Assembly (NCBI GenBank): GCA_036504075.1
Contig: DASXVX010000050.1
Coordinates: 1-64,000, forward strand
Source: DASXVX01 sp036504075
GTDB lineage: Bacteria > Bacillota > Sulfobacillia > Symbiobacteriales > Symbiobacteriaceae
Direction of reading: 5' to 3'
DNA length: 64,000 nucleotides
Shown here: piece by piece, positions 50,929 through 59,735 of the stretch
Numbering within the stretch: position 1 is the first letter of the stretch
Layout of the letters: each line of letters opens with the position of its first letter
Notes under the pieces: generated by a model
Databases searched by the model: none
What the model saw: only the letters and a program-made list of their open reading frames with translations
What the model was told of the DNA's origin: nothing
Program-made: the position numbers and the translations under genes

Positions 50929-51627
50929 GTGCCAATGCGAAAGCTTTCCCGGGGCGGGAGCGGGGCAAAACAAGCCCAGGGTTCCGAAGGCGGGTGGCAG
51001 GTCCCTGATCCCTCCGCCGGGGAGCAGCAGCAACCGGCGGATAAGAGCGGCGGCAAGGCTGACTCCGGCCAGTCCGCATCCGGCCAGTCCGCATCCGGCC
51101 AGTCTGCATCCGGGCAGTCTGCATCCGGCCAGTCTGCATCCGGCGAGTCTGCGGCCGGCGTGATCGCCAGCCTGCACCAGGCCAAGCAGGAGCTGGCTCA
51201 GGAGATGGAAGCCAATTTGAAGCAGCTCAAAGCGGTGCTCAAGGAGACCCAGCGCATCGCCAAGGATATGGAGGCGGTGCTGGAGGAGTCCAAATCGGCC
51301 TGGTCGGGCCAGCCGGCCGGCGGCAAGTCCGGCCAGAGCCAGGCCACCGACAAGTGCGAAGGCGGCTTGCCCTGTCAGTCCGGGGGCGAGCAGGACGAAT
51401 GGCAACCGCCGGTCAAGGCACAATCGCAGTCGAAATCACAGCCGCAACCGCAGTGGGAGTCGAAATCGCAAGCCCAGTCAAAATCGCAGTCGAAACCGCA
51501 GTGGCAACCGCCGGGCACGAACGACAGCGACTCCGCAGACAGCGCGGGGGATAGCGATTCGCAGGCGCCGCCCCCCTGGAACCCGCCGGCAATGGCGACC
51601 GACGCCTCGCAGTCCGACGCCAACTGA
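50929..51627 (+). CDS. Low-complexity protein with SGQSA repeats
   Basis: 232 aa. GTG 50929 lies 8 nt after GGGAGG. Residues 45-75 are six copies of SGQSA/SGESA encoded by a 15-bp repeat. Then comes a helical segment (LHQAKQELAQEMEANLKQLKAVLKETQRIAKDMEAVLEES) and a Gln/Ser/Lys tail (QSKSQPQPQWESKSQAQSKSQ). It has no signal peptide. The function is unknown. Spore-coat or cytoplasmic low-complexity proteins look like this. Confidence 0.65.
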   Translation: MPMRKLSRGGSGAKQAQGSEGGWQVPDPSAGEQQQPADKSGGKADSGQSASGQSASGQSASGQSASGQSASGESAAGVIASLHQAKQELAQEMEANLKQLKAVLKETQRIAKDMEAVLEESKSAWSGQPAGGKSGQSQATDKCEGGLPCQSGGEQDEWQPPVKAQSQSKSQPQPQWESKSQAQSKSQSKPQWQPPGTNDSDSADSAGDSDSQAPPPWNPPAMATDASQSDAN

Positions 51628-51695
51628 ATCCGGCCGGCCGAACCGTGCCCCGGCGACAGCGCAAGCGGCGCCCCCGCCATGGGGGCGCCGCTGGT

Positions 51696-52679
51696 TTATG
51701 CCACGTCTTGCGTGCGATCGGCGATTTCAGCAGGCGCCTCCGCCGCGACCGGCGGGAGGGTCCAGGGTGCCTGCGGGAGCGGCTCGGCCCCGGTCAGCAG
51801 TTCCCGCAGCGCATCGCCGGAGATAACCTCCTCGCGGATGAGGACATCGGCCACCTGCTCCAGCACGGCACGGCGCTGGTCCAGGAACCACTGGACTTTC
51901 GCCCGCTGCTCAATAATAATCCGGGAGACCATTTCCGCCTCGCCGCTGCGGCTCATGGTCTCGGTATCCACAATGCCCAGTTCGCTCATGCCGGCGGCGA
52001 CGATCCGCCGCGCCAGGTCGCCCACCCGGGCGAAGTCGGAGGCGGCGCCGGTGGAGCCTTCGCCCTCAATCAGGGTCTCCGCCACGAAGCCCGCCAGAGC
52101 CACCTGGATCTGGGCCACGAGCATGGGCCGGGTGTAGAGGTACCGGTCGTCCGCCGGGTTCGTCCGCACGTAGCCCATCGCCCGCCCCCGCGGCGTGATG
52201 GTAATGGTGGCGACAGAGCCCTGGTCGGTCCACTCCCCGACCAGGGCGTGGCCCGCCTCGTGGATGGCCACCCGCCGCCGCTCCTCCGCCGTCGGCCGGC
52301 GGTCCAGCTTCTCGCCCAGGATCACCTTGTCCACCGCTTCTACCAGGTAGCGCATGCCGATCGCCTTCGCATCTTCGCGCAGCGCCAGGATCGCTGCCTC
52401 GTTGGCCAGCGATTCCAGATGCGCCCCCGAGAAGCCGAAAGTCTGCCGGGCGATCTCCTCCAGGTTCACGTCGTCCGCCATGGGCTTGGACTTCGTGTGC
52501 AGCTGCAGAATCGCCAGCCGCCCGTCCTTATCCGGCAGGTCAACGTTGACCACCCGGTCGAACCGGCCGGGCCGCAGCAGGGCCGGGTCCAGCATGTCCG
52601 AGCGGTTGGTGGCGCCCATCACCAGCACTTGGACCTCCTCGTCGGTCACGAGACCATCCATCTCTACAAGCAGTTGGTT
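51696..52679 (-). CDS. ftsH: Split ftsH-like gene, fragment 3 of 3 (C-terminal)
   Basis: Begins NQLLVEMDGLVTD at the core TGGTT (52675-52679). It carries the AAA+ second region of homology (MGATNRSDMLDPALLRPGRFDR), the zinc protease motif HEAGHALVGEW (residues 336-340 of the rejoined protein) and the third-ligand region GAASDFARVGDLARRIV. It has no stop or frameshift. Without the other two pieces it lacks Walker A and B. Rejoined: 1,572 nt, 523 aa. Confidence 0.92.
   Translation of the reverse strand, partial: NQLLVEMDGLVTDEEVQVLVMGATNRSDMLDPALLRPGRFDRVVNVDLPDKDGRLAILQLHTKSKPMADDVNLEEIARQTFGFSGAHLESLANEAAILALREDAKAIGMRYLVEAVDKVILGEKLDRRPTAEERRRVAIHEAGHALVGEWTDQGSVATITITPRGRAMGYVRTNPADDRYLYTRPMLVAQIQVALAGFVAETLIEGEGSTGAASDFARVGDLARRIVAAGMSELGIVDTETMSRSGEAEMVSRIIIEQRAKVQWFLDQRRAVLEQVADVLIREEVISGDALRELLTGAEPLPQAPWTLPPVAAEAPAEIADRTQDVA
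52675..52679. other. Attachment core A, host fragment 3 junction
   Basis: TGGTT. The matching core is the inverted AACCA at 56869-56873. Joined codons read CTT-AAC-CAA-CTG (L-N-Q-L). Confidence 0.88.
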
Positions 52680-52733
52680 TTCGGTAGCGCAAACAGTGGA
52701 CTGACCCCGAATGCCGGGACAGGAGGAAAATCC

Positions 52734-54356
52734 GTGTCAGCAGAGTCGATCAAAGTCAGCGCCGCTGCCATTTACGCCCGCGTCTCATCGGAAGACCAGG
52801 TCAGCGGCACGTCCCTGGACGACCAGGTGGACAAGTGCCTCAAGCAGGCCGCCGTCTACGGTTGGGCGGTCCCCAGCGAGCGCATCTACATCGATGACGG
52901 CTACTCCGGCTCCAACCTGGACCGCCCGGCCATGGCCCGCCTCCGGGCGGCGGTGGCCGATGGCAGCGTGGACTGCGTGTTGGTCTTCAAGCTGGATCGC
53001 CTCTCCCGTAACATCCGGGACACCGTCAATCTGGTGCTGGAGGAGTGGTCCAAGCAGCACAAAGTCGTCTTCCGGTCCGTCACGGAGGATTTCAACACCA
53101 ACAGCCCGCTGGGGACGCTGATCTTCTCCATTCTGGCCAGCTTCGCGCACTTCGAGCGGGACGTGATCCGCGACCGCACGGAGAACGGCCGGCGGCGCCG
53201 GTTCATTCAGGGCCGCCGGGCCGTGGGCGATCCCCCGTACGGCTACAGCCGGGGCGCGGTGGCCGGCACCATGGTGGTCATTCCGGAGCAGGCGGAGGTT
53301 GTCCGCAAAATCTACCACCTCTACCTCCAGGGCCATGGCTTCATGCGGATCGCCACCATGCTGAACCAGGCCGGCTACCGGACTTCGGCCGGCAACGAGT
53401 GGACCGACAAGACCGTCCGGGATGTGGCCACCAACGGCGTTTACACCGGCAAGGTCAAGTACTCGCAGGAGTACCTGCCGGGCCATCAGGAGCCGATCGT
53501 CGGCGAAGAGGTCTTTGCGGCGGTCCAGGAGGTCCGTGGCGCCCGGGGTCGGATCAGCGGCCGGTCGGTGGGCACCGCGTTCCTGCTGGCCGGCCTGGCC
53601 CGCTGCAAAGGCTGCGGGCACCTCCTGTACACCCAGCCCGCCACGGAGAGCCGCCGCAAACGGAAAGACGGCAGTGCGTACATCACCCGCAACCAGGCCT
53701 ATTATCAGTGCGGCGGCCGGCTGAAGCGGGGCGCCGGTTTCTGTGGCTGCGGCCACATTCAGCAGGAACTGCTGGAGGAGCACGTCGTCGGGCGCATTCG
53801 CGAGCGCTTCGGCGGGCTGGTGGCAGAGGCGCGGTCGGTCCAGGCGCTGCGGGACGAAGCCGACGCGCAAGGACGGGAACTGGCCGAAAGCCTCCGCCGC
53901 CTGGAGGCAGCCGTCGCCGAAAAGCGCCTGGCGATCGAACGCTGGGAGACCGCCTTCGAACGGGGCGAGTTAAGCGCCGGGCGGTTCGGCGCCCGGGTCG
54001 AACGCCTGGAAGCGGAGATCGTCGCCCTGGAGCAGCAGCAGACGGACACCCAGGCCGAACTGGCGGCACTGCGGGAAAAGCAGATCGATGTCGACTGGAT
54101 CCGGGAGGTCTCCCACCAGGTAGACAGTTGGGCCATTCTGCCCGCCCTGGTCCGCAAGCAGCTGACCACGTATCTGATCGATCAGATCCGCGTCTGGAAA
54201 CCAGGCCTGGGGCGGGGACAGCACAAGGAGAGCGGGGAGATCGAAGTCGACATCGTTTGGAACCGGAACGACCGGGCGCTCCCACCGGGCGATTTGGACG
54301 GCGCCGCCCTGGAATCGCCGCCCCGGACTGCCGGATCTGCCGGTTCTGCCGGGTAA
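52734..54356 (+). CDS. Large serine recombinase A, ftsH element
   Basis: 540-aa LSR. It shows AAIYARVSSEDQVSGTSLDDQ (nucleophile Ser in ARVS), YIDDGYSGSNLDRPAM and VFKLDRLSRNIRDTVNLVLE. The recombinase domain has PPYGYSRGAVAG, and the zinc ribbon is GLARCKGCGHLLY...YYQCGGRLKRG. The coiled coil lies near residues 370-450. GTG 52734 follows AGGAGG. It is of a different type from LSRs B, C1, C2 and D (ARVS rather than RWST), consistent with a different target core. Confidence 0.93.
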   Translation: MSAESIKVSAAAIYARVSSEDQVSGTSLDDQVDKCLKQAAVYGWAVPSERIYIDDGYSGSNLDRPAMARLRAAVADGSVDCVLVFKLDRLSRNIRDTVNLVLEEWSKQHKVVFRSVTEDFNTNSPLGTLIFSILASFAHFERDVIRDRTENGRRRRFIQGRRAVGDPPYGYSRGAVAGTMVVIPEQAEVVRKIYHLYLQGHGFMRIATMLNQAGYRTSAGNEWTDKTVRDVATNGVYTGKVKYSQEYLPGHQEPIVGEEVFAAVQEVRGARGRISGRSVGTAFLLAGLARCKGCGHLLYTQPATESRRKRKDGSAYITRNQAYYQCGGRLKRGAGFCGCGHIQQELLEEHVVGRIRERFGGLVAEARSVQALRDEADAQGRELAESLRRLEAAVAEKRLAIERWETAFERGELSAGRFGARVERLEAEIVALEQQQTDTQAELAALREKQIDVDWIREVSHQVDSWAILPALVRKQLTTYLIDQIRVWKPGLGRGQHKESGEIEVDIVWNRNDRALPPGDLDGAALESPPRTAGSAGSAG

Positions 54357-54368
54357 ATGACACGGCAA

Positions 54369-54394
54369 AATCCCGGGGCGAAAGCCCCGGGATT
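54369..54394. terminator. Bidirectional terminator after recombinase A
   Basis: Perfect 11-bp stem AATCCCGGGGC/GCCCCGGGATT with a GAAA-type loop followed by TTCATT. It separates LSR A from a convergent small ORF. Confidence 0.8.
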
Positions 54395-54395
54395 T

Positions 54396-54554
54396 TCATT
54401 TCGGCGCCGTTGCCGGCGCCGAACGCCGGGGCTGCGCCTGGCGGGGCAGCGACCGGATCATGCTCTCGGTCCAGAGCCGGATGCCCAGTTGCACCTGCGA
54501 CGGGTTATATACCGAGTAGTCCTTGCCGGTGATTTTGGGGCGGGCGGGCTTCAT
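54396..54554 (-). CDS. 52-aa protein next to recombinase A
   Basis: Start at 54554 behind AGGAGGGA. It contains DYSVYNPSQVQLGIRLW and a helix, then a basic proline-rich tail. It has the same length as, and shares the SVYxP(x5)GI pattern with, the 52-aa protein beside recombinase B (60404-60562). Together they look like a small recombinase-associated family. Confidence 0.65.
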   Translation of the reverse strand: MKPARPKITGKDYSVYNPSQVQLGIRLWTESMIRSLPRQAQPRRSAPATAPK

Positions 54555-54619
54555 GGGTGCGACTTCCCTCCTGGAAGACTCCTCGCCCATACCATGCGCG
54601 CCTCGGGAATGATTGATGC

Positions 54620-54808
54620 CTAACGGGCGACGTTGTGCAGGATTGTGCCCAACAGCCGGGTGACCAGGGCGCCAATCTGGGAACTCAAAGAGGCGCCAAC
54701 GACGACCACACCGGCCACGATGAGGCTGAGCGTCATGGCATACTCGGTCATACTCTGGCCTTTTTTACCCCGCAGCCAGTTCCGAAGCCTTGTGTAGGTC
54801 CTGCGCAT
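54620..54808 (-). CDS. Flp/Fap-type pilin subunit
   Basis: 62 aa. A basic leader RLRNWLRGKKG is followed by QSMTEYAMTLSLIVAGVVVVGASLSSQ, the Flp pilin pattern (processing after G, TEYA, hydrophobic helix). No tad secretion genes are nearby, so it would need a host system. It is cargo in the ftsH element. Confidence 0.75.
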   Translation of the reverse strand: MRRTYTRLRNWLRGKKGQSMTEYAMTLSLIVAGVVVVGASLSSQIGALVTRLLGTILHNVAR

Positions 54809-54919
54809 TCGGCGTCCTCTCCTTCCCGCTGCCGCGTGGTTTCAGTTTAGCACTTCGGCAATAATTGGACAAAGGACTACAGGCCCACATCGGCAGGCCG
54901 TTAGGCCTGTTTTCGGCCC

Positions 54920-55318
54920 TCAGGAGCGCGCCAGTGCGGACCCCAGCCATTCGGCCAGCTGGACCAACAGTGGGTGGTCGGGGCGGGCCTCCTCCTCCGG
55001 AAGGTTATCCTTGTCCACAATCAGGTAAACGGATCGCTCGGGCGACTCCACCACGATCAGCTGAAACTCGCTGCCGCCGACCTCATCCAACACCTCGGCA
55101 ATGGCGCCGAAGGCCGGGTGTGCAAAGTCCAGACTCACCTGCAGCAGACAATAGCGGTACCCCTTCACCTCGGTCACATCCGACAGCCGGACGACCCCGT
55201 CAAACGGATGGCCCTGCCGACCGGAAAAATGGTCAACGGCCGCTTCGGCCGTCTGATTGGTCGCGATCGCTGCCGTTGCCCCCCATTTGGACGGGCGCCG
55301 GTCCCGACGAAACTGCAT
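54920..55318 (-). CDS. Hypothetical protein in the ftsH element
   Basis: 132-aa soluble protein (GVVRLSDVTEVKGYRYCLLQVSLDF, SEFQLIVVESPERSVYLIVDKDNLPEEEARP). The start at 55318 follows gGAGGgaagttgc. Mixed alpha/beta; no family recognised. Confidence 0.65.
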   Translation of the reverse strand: MQFRRDRRPSKWGATAAIATNQTAEAAVDHFSGRQGHPFDGVVRLSDVTEVKGYRYCLLQVSLDFAHPAFGAIAEVLDEVGGSEFQLIVVESPERSVYLIVDKDNLPEEEARPDHPLLVQLAEWLGSALARS

Positions 55319-55396
55319 GCAACTTCCCTCCTGTTCCCGCAGTGGTTCGCCGTATCTGCGGTAGCTCCTGCAGAGCCGGGCGGGGGACGCATCCCG

Positions 55397-56536
55397 CTAG
55401 ACCGAGAGTGCCGTGCTCTTGAGGCCGTGTCCGCTCAGGACGGCGACCGTCCGCTCGCCGCCGGCGATCCGGCCCGCGCGGAGCAGCCGTCCCGCTCCAG
55501 CCGCCACGACGGCGCTGGTGGGCTCGGCGAAGAGTCCCCGGCCCAGCAAGTCCGCCCAGCCGGTGCGAATCTCCTCCTCGCTGACCGCCACGGCCGCCCC
55601 GCCGGTCTCCCGGAGGGCGCTCAAGATTTGCCGGCCCCGGGCCGGGCGCCGGATGCGGATGCCTTCGGCCACCGTGTCGGCGATCGGGTAATCGAACCCT
55701 TCGACCGTGGGGCTGCCGAGTTGCTCGGCGTGGTAGAGCGGCGCACAGCCGGTCGCCTGCACGGCGAAAATGCGGGGCATGCGGTCCGTTACGCCGGACC
55801 GCCGCAGCAGATCAAAGCCGCGGTAAGCGCCCAGCACCAGCGTGCCCGAACCTGCCGGCACGATGATGTTATCCGGCACCTGGCCGCCCATCTGCTCCCA
55901 GAGTTCGTACGCCAGCGTGGCCGTGCCCATGAGAAAGAGCGGCGACCAGGCGTGGCTGGCGTAAACCGCCCCCGTGGAGACCGTCGCCTGGGCGGCAAGG
56001 GCCACGTCTTCCCGGGTGCCATCCACCAGCACCAGGCGGGCGCCGTGGCAGCGGACCTGGCGGGTCTTGCCCGGCGAGGCATCCGCCGGCGCGTAGATTT
56101 CGCAGGGAATGGACGCTGCAGAGCAGTACGCCGCCATGGAGGCGCCGGCGTTCCCGGAGGAATCTTCGACAATCCGCGCGGCGCCCAGGTGGCGCAGCGT
56201 GCTCACCACCACGGTGGTCCCCCGGTCCTTGTACGAGCCGGACGGCATGAGAAAATCCAGCTTGTAGGTCAGCCCGCTGCCGGGACGCGCCGGGACCAGC
56301 GGCGTCATGGGCTCGCCCAGCGACACCTCCAGCGTAGCCGGAATGGCCGGGAGCGCCTCCCGGTACCGCCACAGCCCGGGCTGCCGACCCGCCAGCGCCT
56401 CCGGGCGGAAATTCGGCGCGATGGGAATATCCAGAGGGCCCCCGCACGCGCACCGCCAGGTAGTCGCGGCAAACGGGTAATGCACGCCGCACTCCGAACA
56501 GATCAATTCTGTCAAGGCCTGTCCTACGATCGTCAT
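55397..56536 (-). CDS. thrC: Threonine synthase-like PLP enzyme
   Basis: 379 aa. An N-terminal zinc-ribbon (CSECGVHYPF...WRCACGGPLDI) is followed by a fold type II PLP domain. The Lys is in LMPSGSYKDRGTTVVVS, and the substrate/phosphate loops are EDSSGNAGASMAAYC and PAGSGTLVLGAYRG. It is the form that converts O-phosphohomoserine to threonine in many bacteria, though other ammonia-lyase activities cannot be excluded. The ATG at 56536 matches family length. Cargo of the ftsH element. Confidence 0.85.
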   Translation of the reverse strand: MTIVGQALTELICSECGVHYPFAATTWRCACGGPLDIPIAPNFRPEALAGRQPGLWRYREALPAIPATLEVSLGEPMTPLVPARPGSGLTYKLDFLMPSGSYKDRGTTVVVSTLRHLGAARIVEDSSGNAGASMAAYCSAASIPCEIYAPADASPGKTRQVRCHGARLVLVDGTREDVALAAQATVSTGAVYASHAWSPLFLMGTATLAYELWEQMGGQVPDNIIVPAGSGTLVLGAYRGFDLLRRSGVTDRMPRIFAVQATGCAPLYHAEQLGSPTVEGFDYPIADTVAEGIRIRRPARGRQILSALRETGGAAVAVSEEEIRTGWADLLGRGLFAEPTSAVVAAGAGRLLRAGRIAGGERTVAVLSGHGLKSTALSV

Positions 56537-56793
56537 GGCTGGATTCCGCTCCCGTCTAGCGTTCAACTTCGGTATAGGCGCCGCACGCCCGGGCCCGCTT
56601 TTCAGGGCCAACTTATCACGCGATGGTTTTTCGACGCGCCAAATACGCCGCCCTGTCACCGCCGGCGGCGCACGCAAAAAATCTTTCGACTACGGATCTG
56701 CCGCAGAATTCGTCGAGGTTGTGCAGGCCATTGCCGCCAGGCGACCGGCGTGACACGGTATCCTCAGCGGCATGGTCTACGCAAGCGTCTATG

Positions 56794-56798
56794 TTCAT
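56794..56798. other. Attachment core B, inverted host fragment 2 junction
   Basis: TTCAT. The matching core is ATGAA at 62392-62396 on the opposite orientation. Joining restores ATC-TTC-ATC-GAT-GAG (I-F-I-D-E), the Walker B motif. Confidence 0.88.
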
Positions 56799-56873
56799 CG
56801 ATGAGATCGACGTGCTTGGCGCCCGCCGTGGGAGCCATGCCAGCCACATGGAGTACGATCAGACCCTTAACCA
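56794..56873 (+). CDS. ftsH: Split ftsH-like gene, fragment 2 of 3, inverted
   Basis: 80 bp encoding FIDEIDVLGARRG, ending at DQTLN: Walker B acidic pair and the following loop of an FtsH-type AAA+ ATPase. It is the only piece on the plus strand; fragments 1 and 3 are on the minus strand. Both edges are attachment cores (TTCAT and AACCA). It supplies exactly the codons missing between SAIIF of fragment 1 and QLLVEMDG of fragment 3. Confidence 0.92.
56869..56873. other. Attachment core A, inverted host fragment 2 junction
   Basis: AACCA, the inverse of TGGTT at 52675-52679. The element sequence beyond it (ctttcgggtagcgtaaacag) mirrors the element end at 52680. Confidence 0.88.
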
Positions 56874-57020
56874 CTTTCGGGTAGCGTAAACAGCGGACGG
56901 TCCGGCCACAGGCCGGACTTTTGCTTTTTTCCCGGCAGGCGGGCGATTTCCCTGCCTCGCACCATCAGCGCTCCCCGCCCAAAACGGTCTAAAAGGGCTG
57001 AACAAAGTTGTGTTTCGCTT

Positions 57021-57773
57021 TCAGTCCATGGCGCTGCCGCCATTGACGGGTGCATAGGTGCCGGTGAGGAATTTGCTGTCGTCGCTGGCAAAGAAGGCAA
57101 TGGCACCGGCAACGTCGTCGGGCTGCCCAAGGCGGCGCAGGGGCGTCATGGCGGCCACCCGGGCCTTTTGCTCGGCAGGCTGGTGGGCGTTGGCGTCGGT
57201 CTCCACGAGCCCCGGCGAGACGATATTCGCAGTGACGCCGAACTGGCCACACTCCTGGGCAACATACTTGCAGAAGGTGTTGAGCGCAGCCTTTGCCGCT
57301 CCGAGGGCAATGAAACCGGGGTGCGGATGCTTGGACAGTTCGGCGCTCACATAGACGATCCGCCCGTAGTGCTGTTGCTGCATGATCGGCAGGACCGCCT
57401 GCGTCAGTTCGAACGCAGCGCGCATCTCGTCGTTCAGCTTCTGAGCAAATTCATCCCAGGTCATCTGCAGGAAAGGCTTGATGGCAAAATCCATGGTGGC
57501 AGCGTTGCTGATCAGAATATCGATGCGGCCGTATGTCTCCATGGTCGTGGCGATGAGTCGGCGAATGTCGTCGGTTTTGCTGATGTCGGCCTGAACCGCT
57601 TTGGCGCGACCACCGGCTGCTTCGATTTCGGAGACCAGTTGCCCGGCCGTTTCGGCACTGCGCACGTAGTTGACGACCACCGTAGCCCCGCGGCCGGCCA
57701 GCAACCGAACCGTGGCCGCGCCAATCCCCCGCGACCCGCCGGTGACGACAGCCACTTTACCCTCAAGACCCAT
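57021..57773 (-). CDS. SDR-family oxidoreductase
   Basis: 250-aa short-chain dehydrogenase/reductase. The cofactor site is VAVVTGGSRGIGAATV, with NNAG-like ILISNAA. The catalytic region departs from the classical pattern: VYVSAELSKHPHPGFIALGAAKAAL replaces the usual S...YxxxK, Tyr appearing as Leu. GLVETDANA follows. Enoyl-ACP-reductase-III-like (FabL) members show similar changes. The start at 57773 overlaps padR by 11 bp. Confidence 0.8.
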   Translation of the reverse strand: MGLEGKVAVVTGGSRGIGAATVRLLAGRGATVVVNYVRSAETAGQLVSEIEAAGGRAKAVQADISKTDDIRRLIATTMETYGRIDILISNAATMDFAIKPFLQMTWDEFAQKLNDEMRAAFELTQAVLPIMQQQHYGRIVYVSAELSKHPHPGFIALGAAKAALNTFCKYVAQECGQFGVTANIVSPGLVETDANAHQPAEQKARVAAMTPLRRLGQPDDVAGAIAFFASDDSKFLTGTYAPVNGGSAMD

Positions 57774-58356
57774 TCTCAGCATCTCCTTGTGTTTTTGCTC
57801 TAAGCAAATCCAAAAGCCAGTCCAGCCAACGCTCCTCCATGCGGTAGAACTCGAGGGTATGGGAGATATTGGCCAACGGACCCAGCCTGGGATCGTGATG
57901 GGGGTTCGGCGTGTCGGCCCCGCGATGGAATAACTGAAGCGCAAAATCCCGGCGGCTCTCCATGCGTTCGACCATATCGCGGGCAACGGTCTTGCGGCGC
58001 TCCAGCAGTTCGATCACCACCGCCGGCGGCAGCAGGTCAAGGTAGACAAGGGGGACGCCGTAATCGAAGCGAACGTAGCCATCGGACGCGAGTCCTTCGG
58101 CCACCAGCCGGCGCAAGGCCTCCTCGCCGGCGGGCGTCATGGTGTAGACCGTGCGCTGCGGCATGTTTCCCTCGCGCTCGGTTGCGGCCTGGACCCAGCC
58201 CCGCTCGGTCATCCGGGCAAGCACCTGGTAGATGGCCACCCGGCTGATGTTGGTCCACTTTCGCATGTCTCGCTGGTCCAGCGCCCGGTCCAGCTCGTGT
58301 CCGTATCGGAGCCCTTCGTACAGAAGCCCGAGCACCAGGCACTCCGCATTTGACAA
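57763..58356 (-). CDS. PadR-family transcriptional regulator
   Basis: 197 aa. The winged helix is ECLVLGLLYEGLRYGHELDRAL...WTNISRVAIYQVLARMTERGWV, and the C-terminal helical domain dimerises. It is cotranscribed with the SDR gene, which it probably controls. An inverted repeat of agtaaag/ctttact type at 58387-58417, just upstream, is a likely operator. Confidence 0.85.
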   Translation of the reverse strand: MSNAECLVLGLLYEGLRYGHELDRALDQRDMRKWTNISRVAIYQVLARMTERGWVQAATEREGNMPQRTVYTMTPAGEEALRRLVAEGLASDGYVRFDYGVPLVYLDLLPPAVVIELLERRKTVARDMVERMESRRDFALQLFHRGADTPNPHHDPRLGPLANISHTLEFYRMEERWLDWLLDLLRAKTQGDAENGS

Positions 58357-58386
58357 TACTGTCGCCTCTCAATCACAACGCTACTA

Positions 58387-58417
58387 GTAAAGCCTTTACT
58401 AATGCAGACTTTACTAT
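58387..58417. promoter_or_regulatory. Inverted repeat upstream of padR
   Basis: tagtaaagcctttactaat followed by gcagactttactatg. AGTAAAG and CTTTACT halves form a palindrome over the padR promoter region, the usual look of PadR operators. Confidence 0.55.
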
Positions 58418-58637
58418 GTGCTGCCGCCCCTGTCAACTGGCGCATGCCTGGGGTCTCGCTAGCCGTCCCATCGCGCCCGGGGAAGCCGGGCTCCGGCGGC
58501 GGCCACCAGACACCACGCCGGAAATAGGGAAGAGGGCTCATTGCTGGCCATGCCTGTCCGAGAATACAATTGCGCCACGTGCACTGGACTGCTGATCGGG
58601 CGGAGCACATTCGTTTTGCCGCTGAGGAGGAACTGTC

Positions 58638-59042
58638 TTGAACGCGTTGAGAAAGTCCGGGGCGTGGCTGGTAGCGGGGATGGGTTTGTTGCTGATTCTG
58701 GCGCTGAGTGGCTGCAGTGGGTCCAAATCGGCTGAAGCCAGTGCTCCAAGCCCACCAGCCGAGAGCCAGGCGCCGGCAGACCCGGCTTTCGTGAAGGGTG
58801 ATGCCGTCCGCGGCAAGCAGGTCTTCATGGGCACCTGCGCCACCTGCCACGGCCAGAATGCCAGGGGCGACGGCGTCTGGGCGGCCGACCTGATTGCCAG
58901 CGATTTGGTCAAGCAGCAAGCCGATGACATGCTGTACCAGTTCGTCATGAACGGGCACAATCCGAAGGTGTCCGACCGGCCGGACTTGGACCCGGACAAG
59001 ATCAAAGATGCGGTGGCCTACGTGAAGACGCTGGGGAAGTAA
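58638..59042 (+). CDS. Lipoprotein c-type cytochrome
   Basis: 134 aa. The lipobox LALSGC near residue 26 anchors it outside the membrane. The single heme site is CATCH near residue 68, with a distal Met in YQFVMNGHNPKV. A Ser/Pro-rich linker separates the two. TTG 58638 follows GGAGGAA. Single-domain cytochromes like this shuttle electrons in Gram-positives. Cargo of the ftsH element. Confidence 0.85.
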   Translation: MNALRKSGAWLVAGMGLLLILALSGCSGSKSAEASAPSPPAESQAPADPAFVKGDAVRGKQVFMGTCATCHGQNARGDGVWAADLIASDLVKQQADDMLYQFVMNGHNPKVSDRPDLDPDKIKDAVAYVKTLGK

Positions 59043-59095
59043 TCTTTTCGTTGTTTGCGGCGAGTTATCCGCCGGCTAGATTGAGGTTTCCCAAC

Positions 59096-59132
59096 GAGGC
59101 GGCTACTCCACTGCTGGGGGAGTAGCCGCCTC
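59096..59132 (+). terminator. Terminator of the cytochrome gene
   Basis: 14-bp stem GAGGCGGCTACTCC/GGAGTAGCCGCCTC with a 9-nt loop, 53 bp past the stop. Confidence 0.75.
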
Positions 59133-59166
59133 GCATAGTTATGCCCGCTCCAAGCCCTCAGCCTGG

Positions 59167-59292
59167 CTACTCGTCAGATTCGGCCCGACCGGCAGTCCGA
59201 TGGTCCCAAGTGGCCAGCGTCTCCACAGCGTACCGTCGGACCTGCTCTGAGGGGTCATGGCTGGAGCATGCCTGGACGGCTGCACGGACGAT
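59167..59292 (-). pseudogene. HEAT-repeat protein remnant
   Basis: A minus-strand frame encodes VRAAVQACSSHDPSEQVRRY followed by AVETLATWD, a HEAT-like helical repeat, and ends at 59167. It is preceded immediately by an in-frame stop and has no start. The remainder of 59300-60060 contains repeats of gcggaatg type and no certain gene. Confidence 0.5.
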
Positions 59293-59735
59293 TTAGTCGA
59301 TCCATTCCCGCCGAATCACGAAATCCTGCGTTTGCGCTTGAAGACCCGCCGAAAACCCCCGCACTCGGACGCAAACTTTGGTCAAGTCACATGAAGCTTC
59401 ACCCTTAGCGTCTCAGGCTTCGCGGCTGGAATTTTCGACTCGTTCGTCGCATGCGAGCATACTTGCCCGCTGAATCCCGATCGATTGCGCCGAATGGTGC
59501 CGAATGCGGCGGAATGTCGCGGAATGCGGTTTCGGCCTACCGGCCGGCCGCAGAAAGTTTTTCGAGAACGCATCAAAGTTTATATATCTACATCGGTTAA
59601 TGTTCAAAGACCATTGCCGATGGAATCAAGCGTGGGGAATGCACAACCATCAAGCCACTTCCCCGCCAGGGAATCGAGTTGACGCAAATCCCGCCGGCAG
59701 GGGCATCCCCTTGCCGGCCGTCGTCGATCTTCCGG

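Noticed and set aside
52675..56873. Assembly error as explanation of the inverted ftsH piece
   Set aside because: Cannot be excluded without reads, but both edges are exact recombination cores with mirrored element ends, which an assembly join would not produce by chance.
58209..58958. Minus-strand frame over the cytochrome c gene
   Set aside because: The plus strand has lipobox and CATCH heme motif with a ribosome site; the minus frame has no family features.
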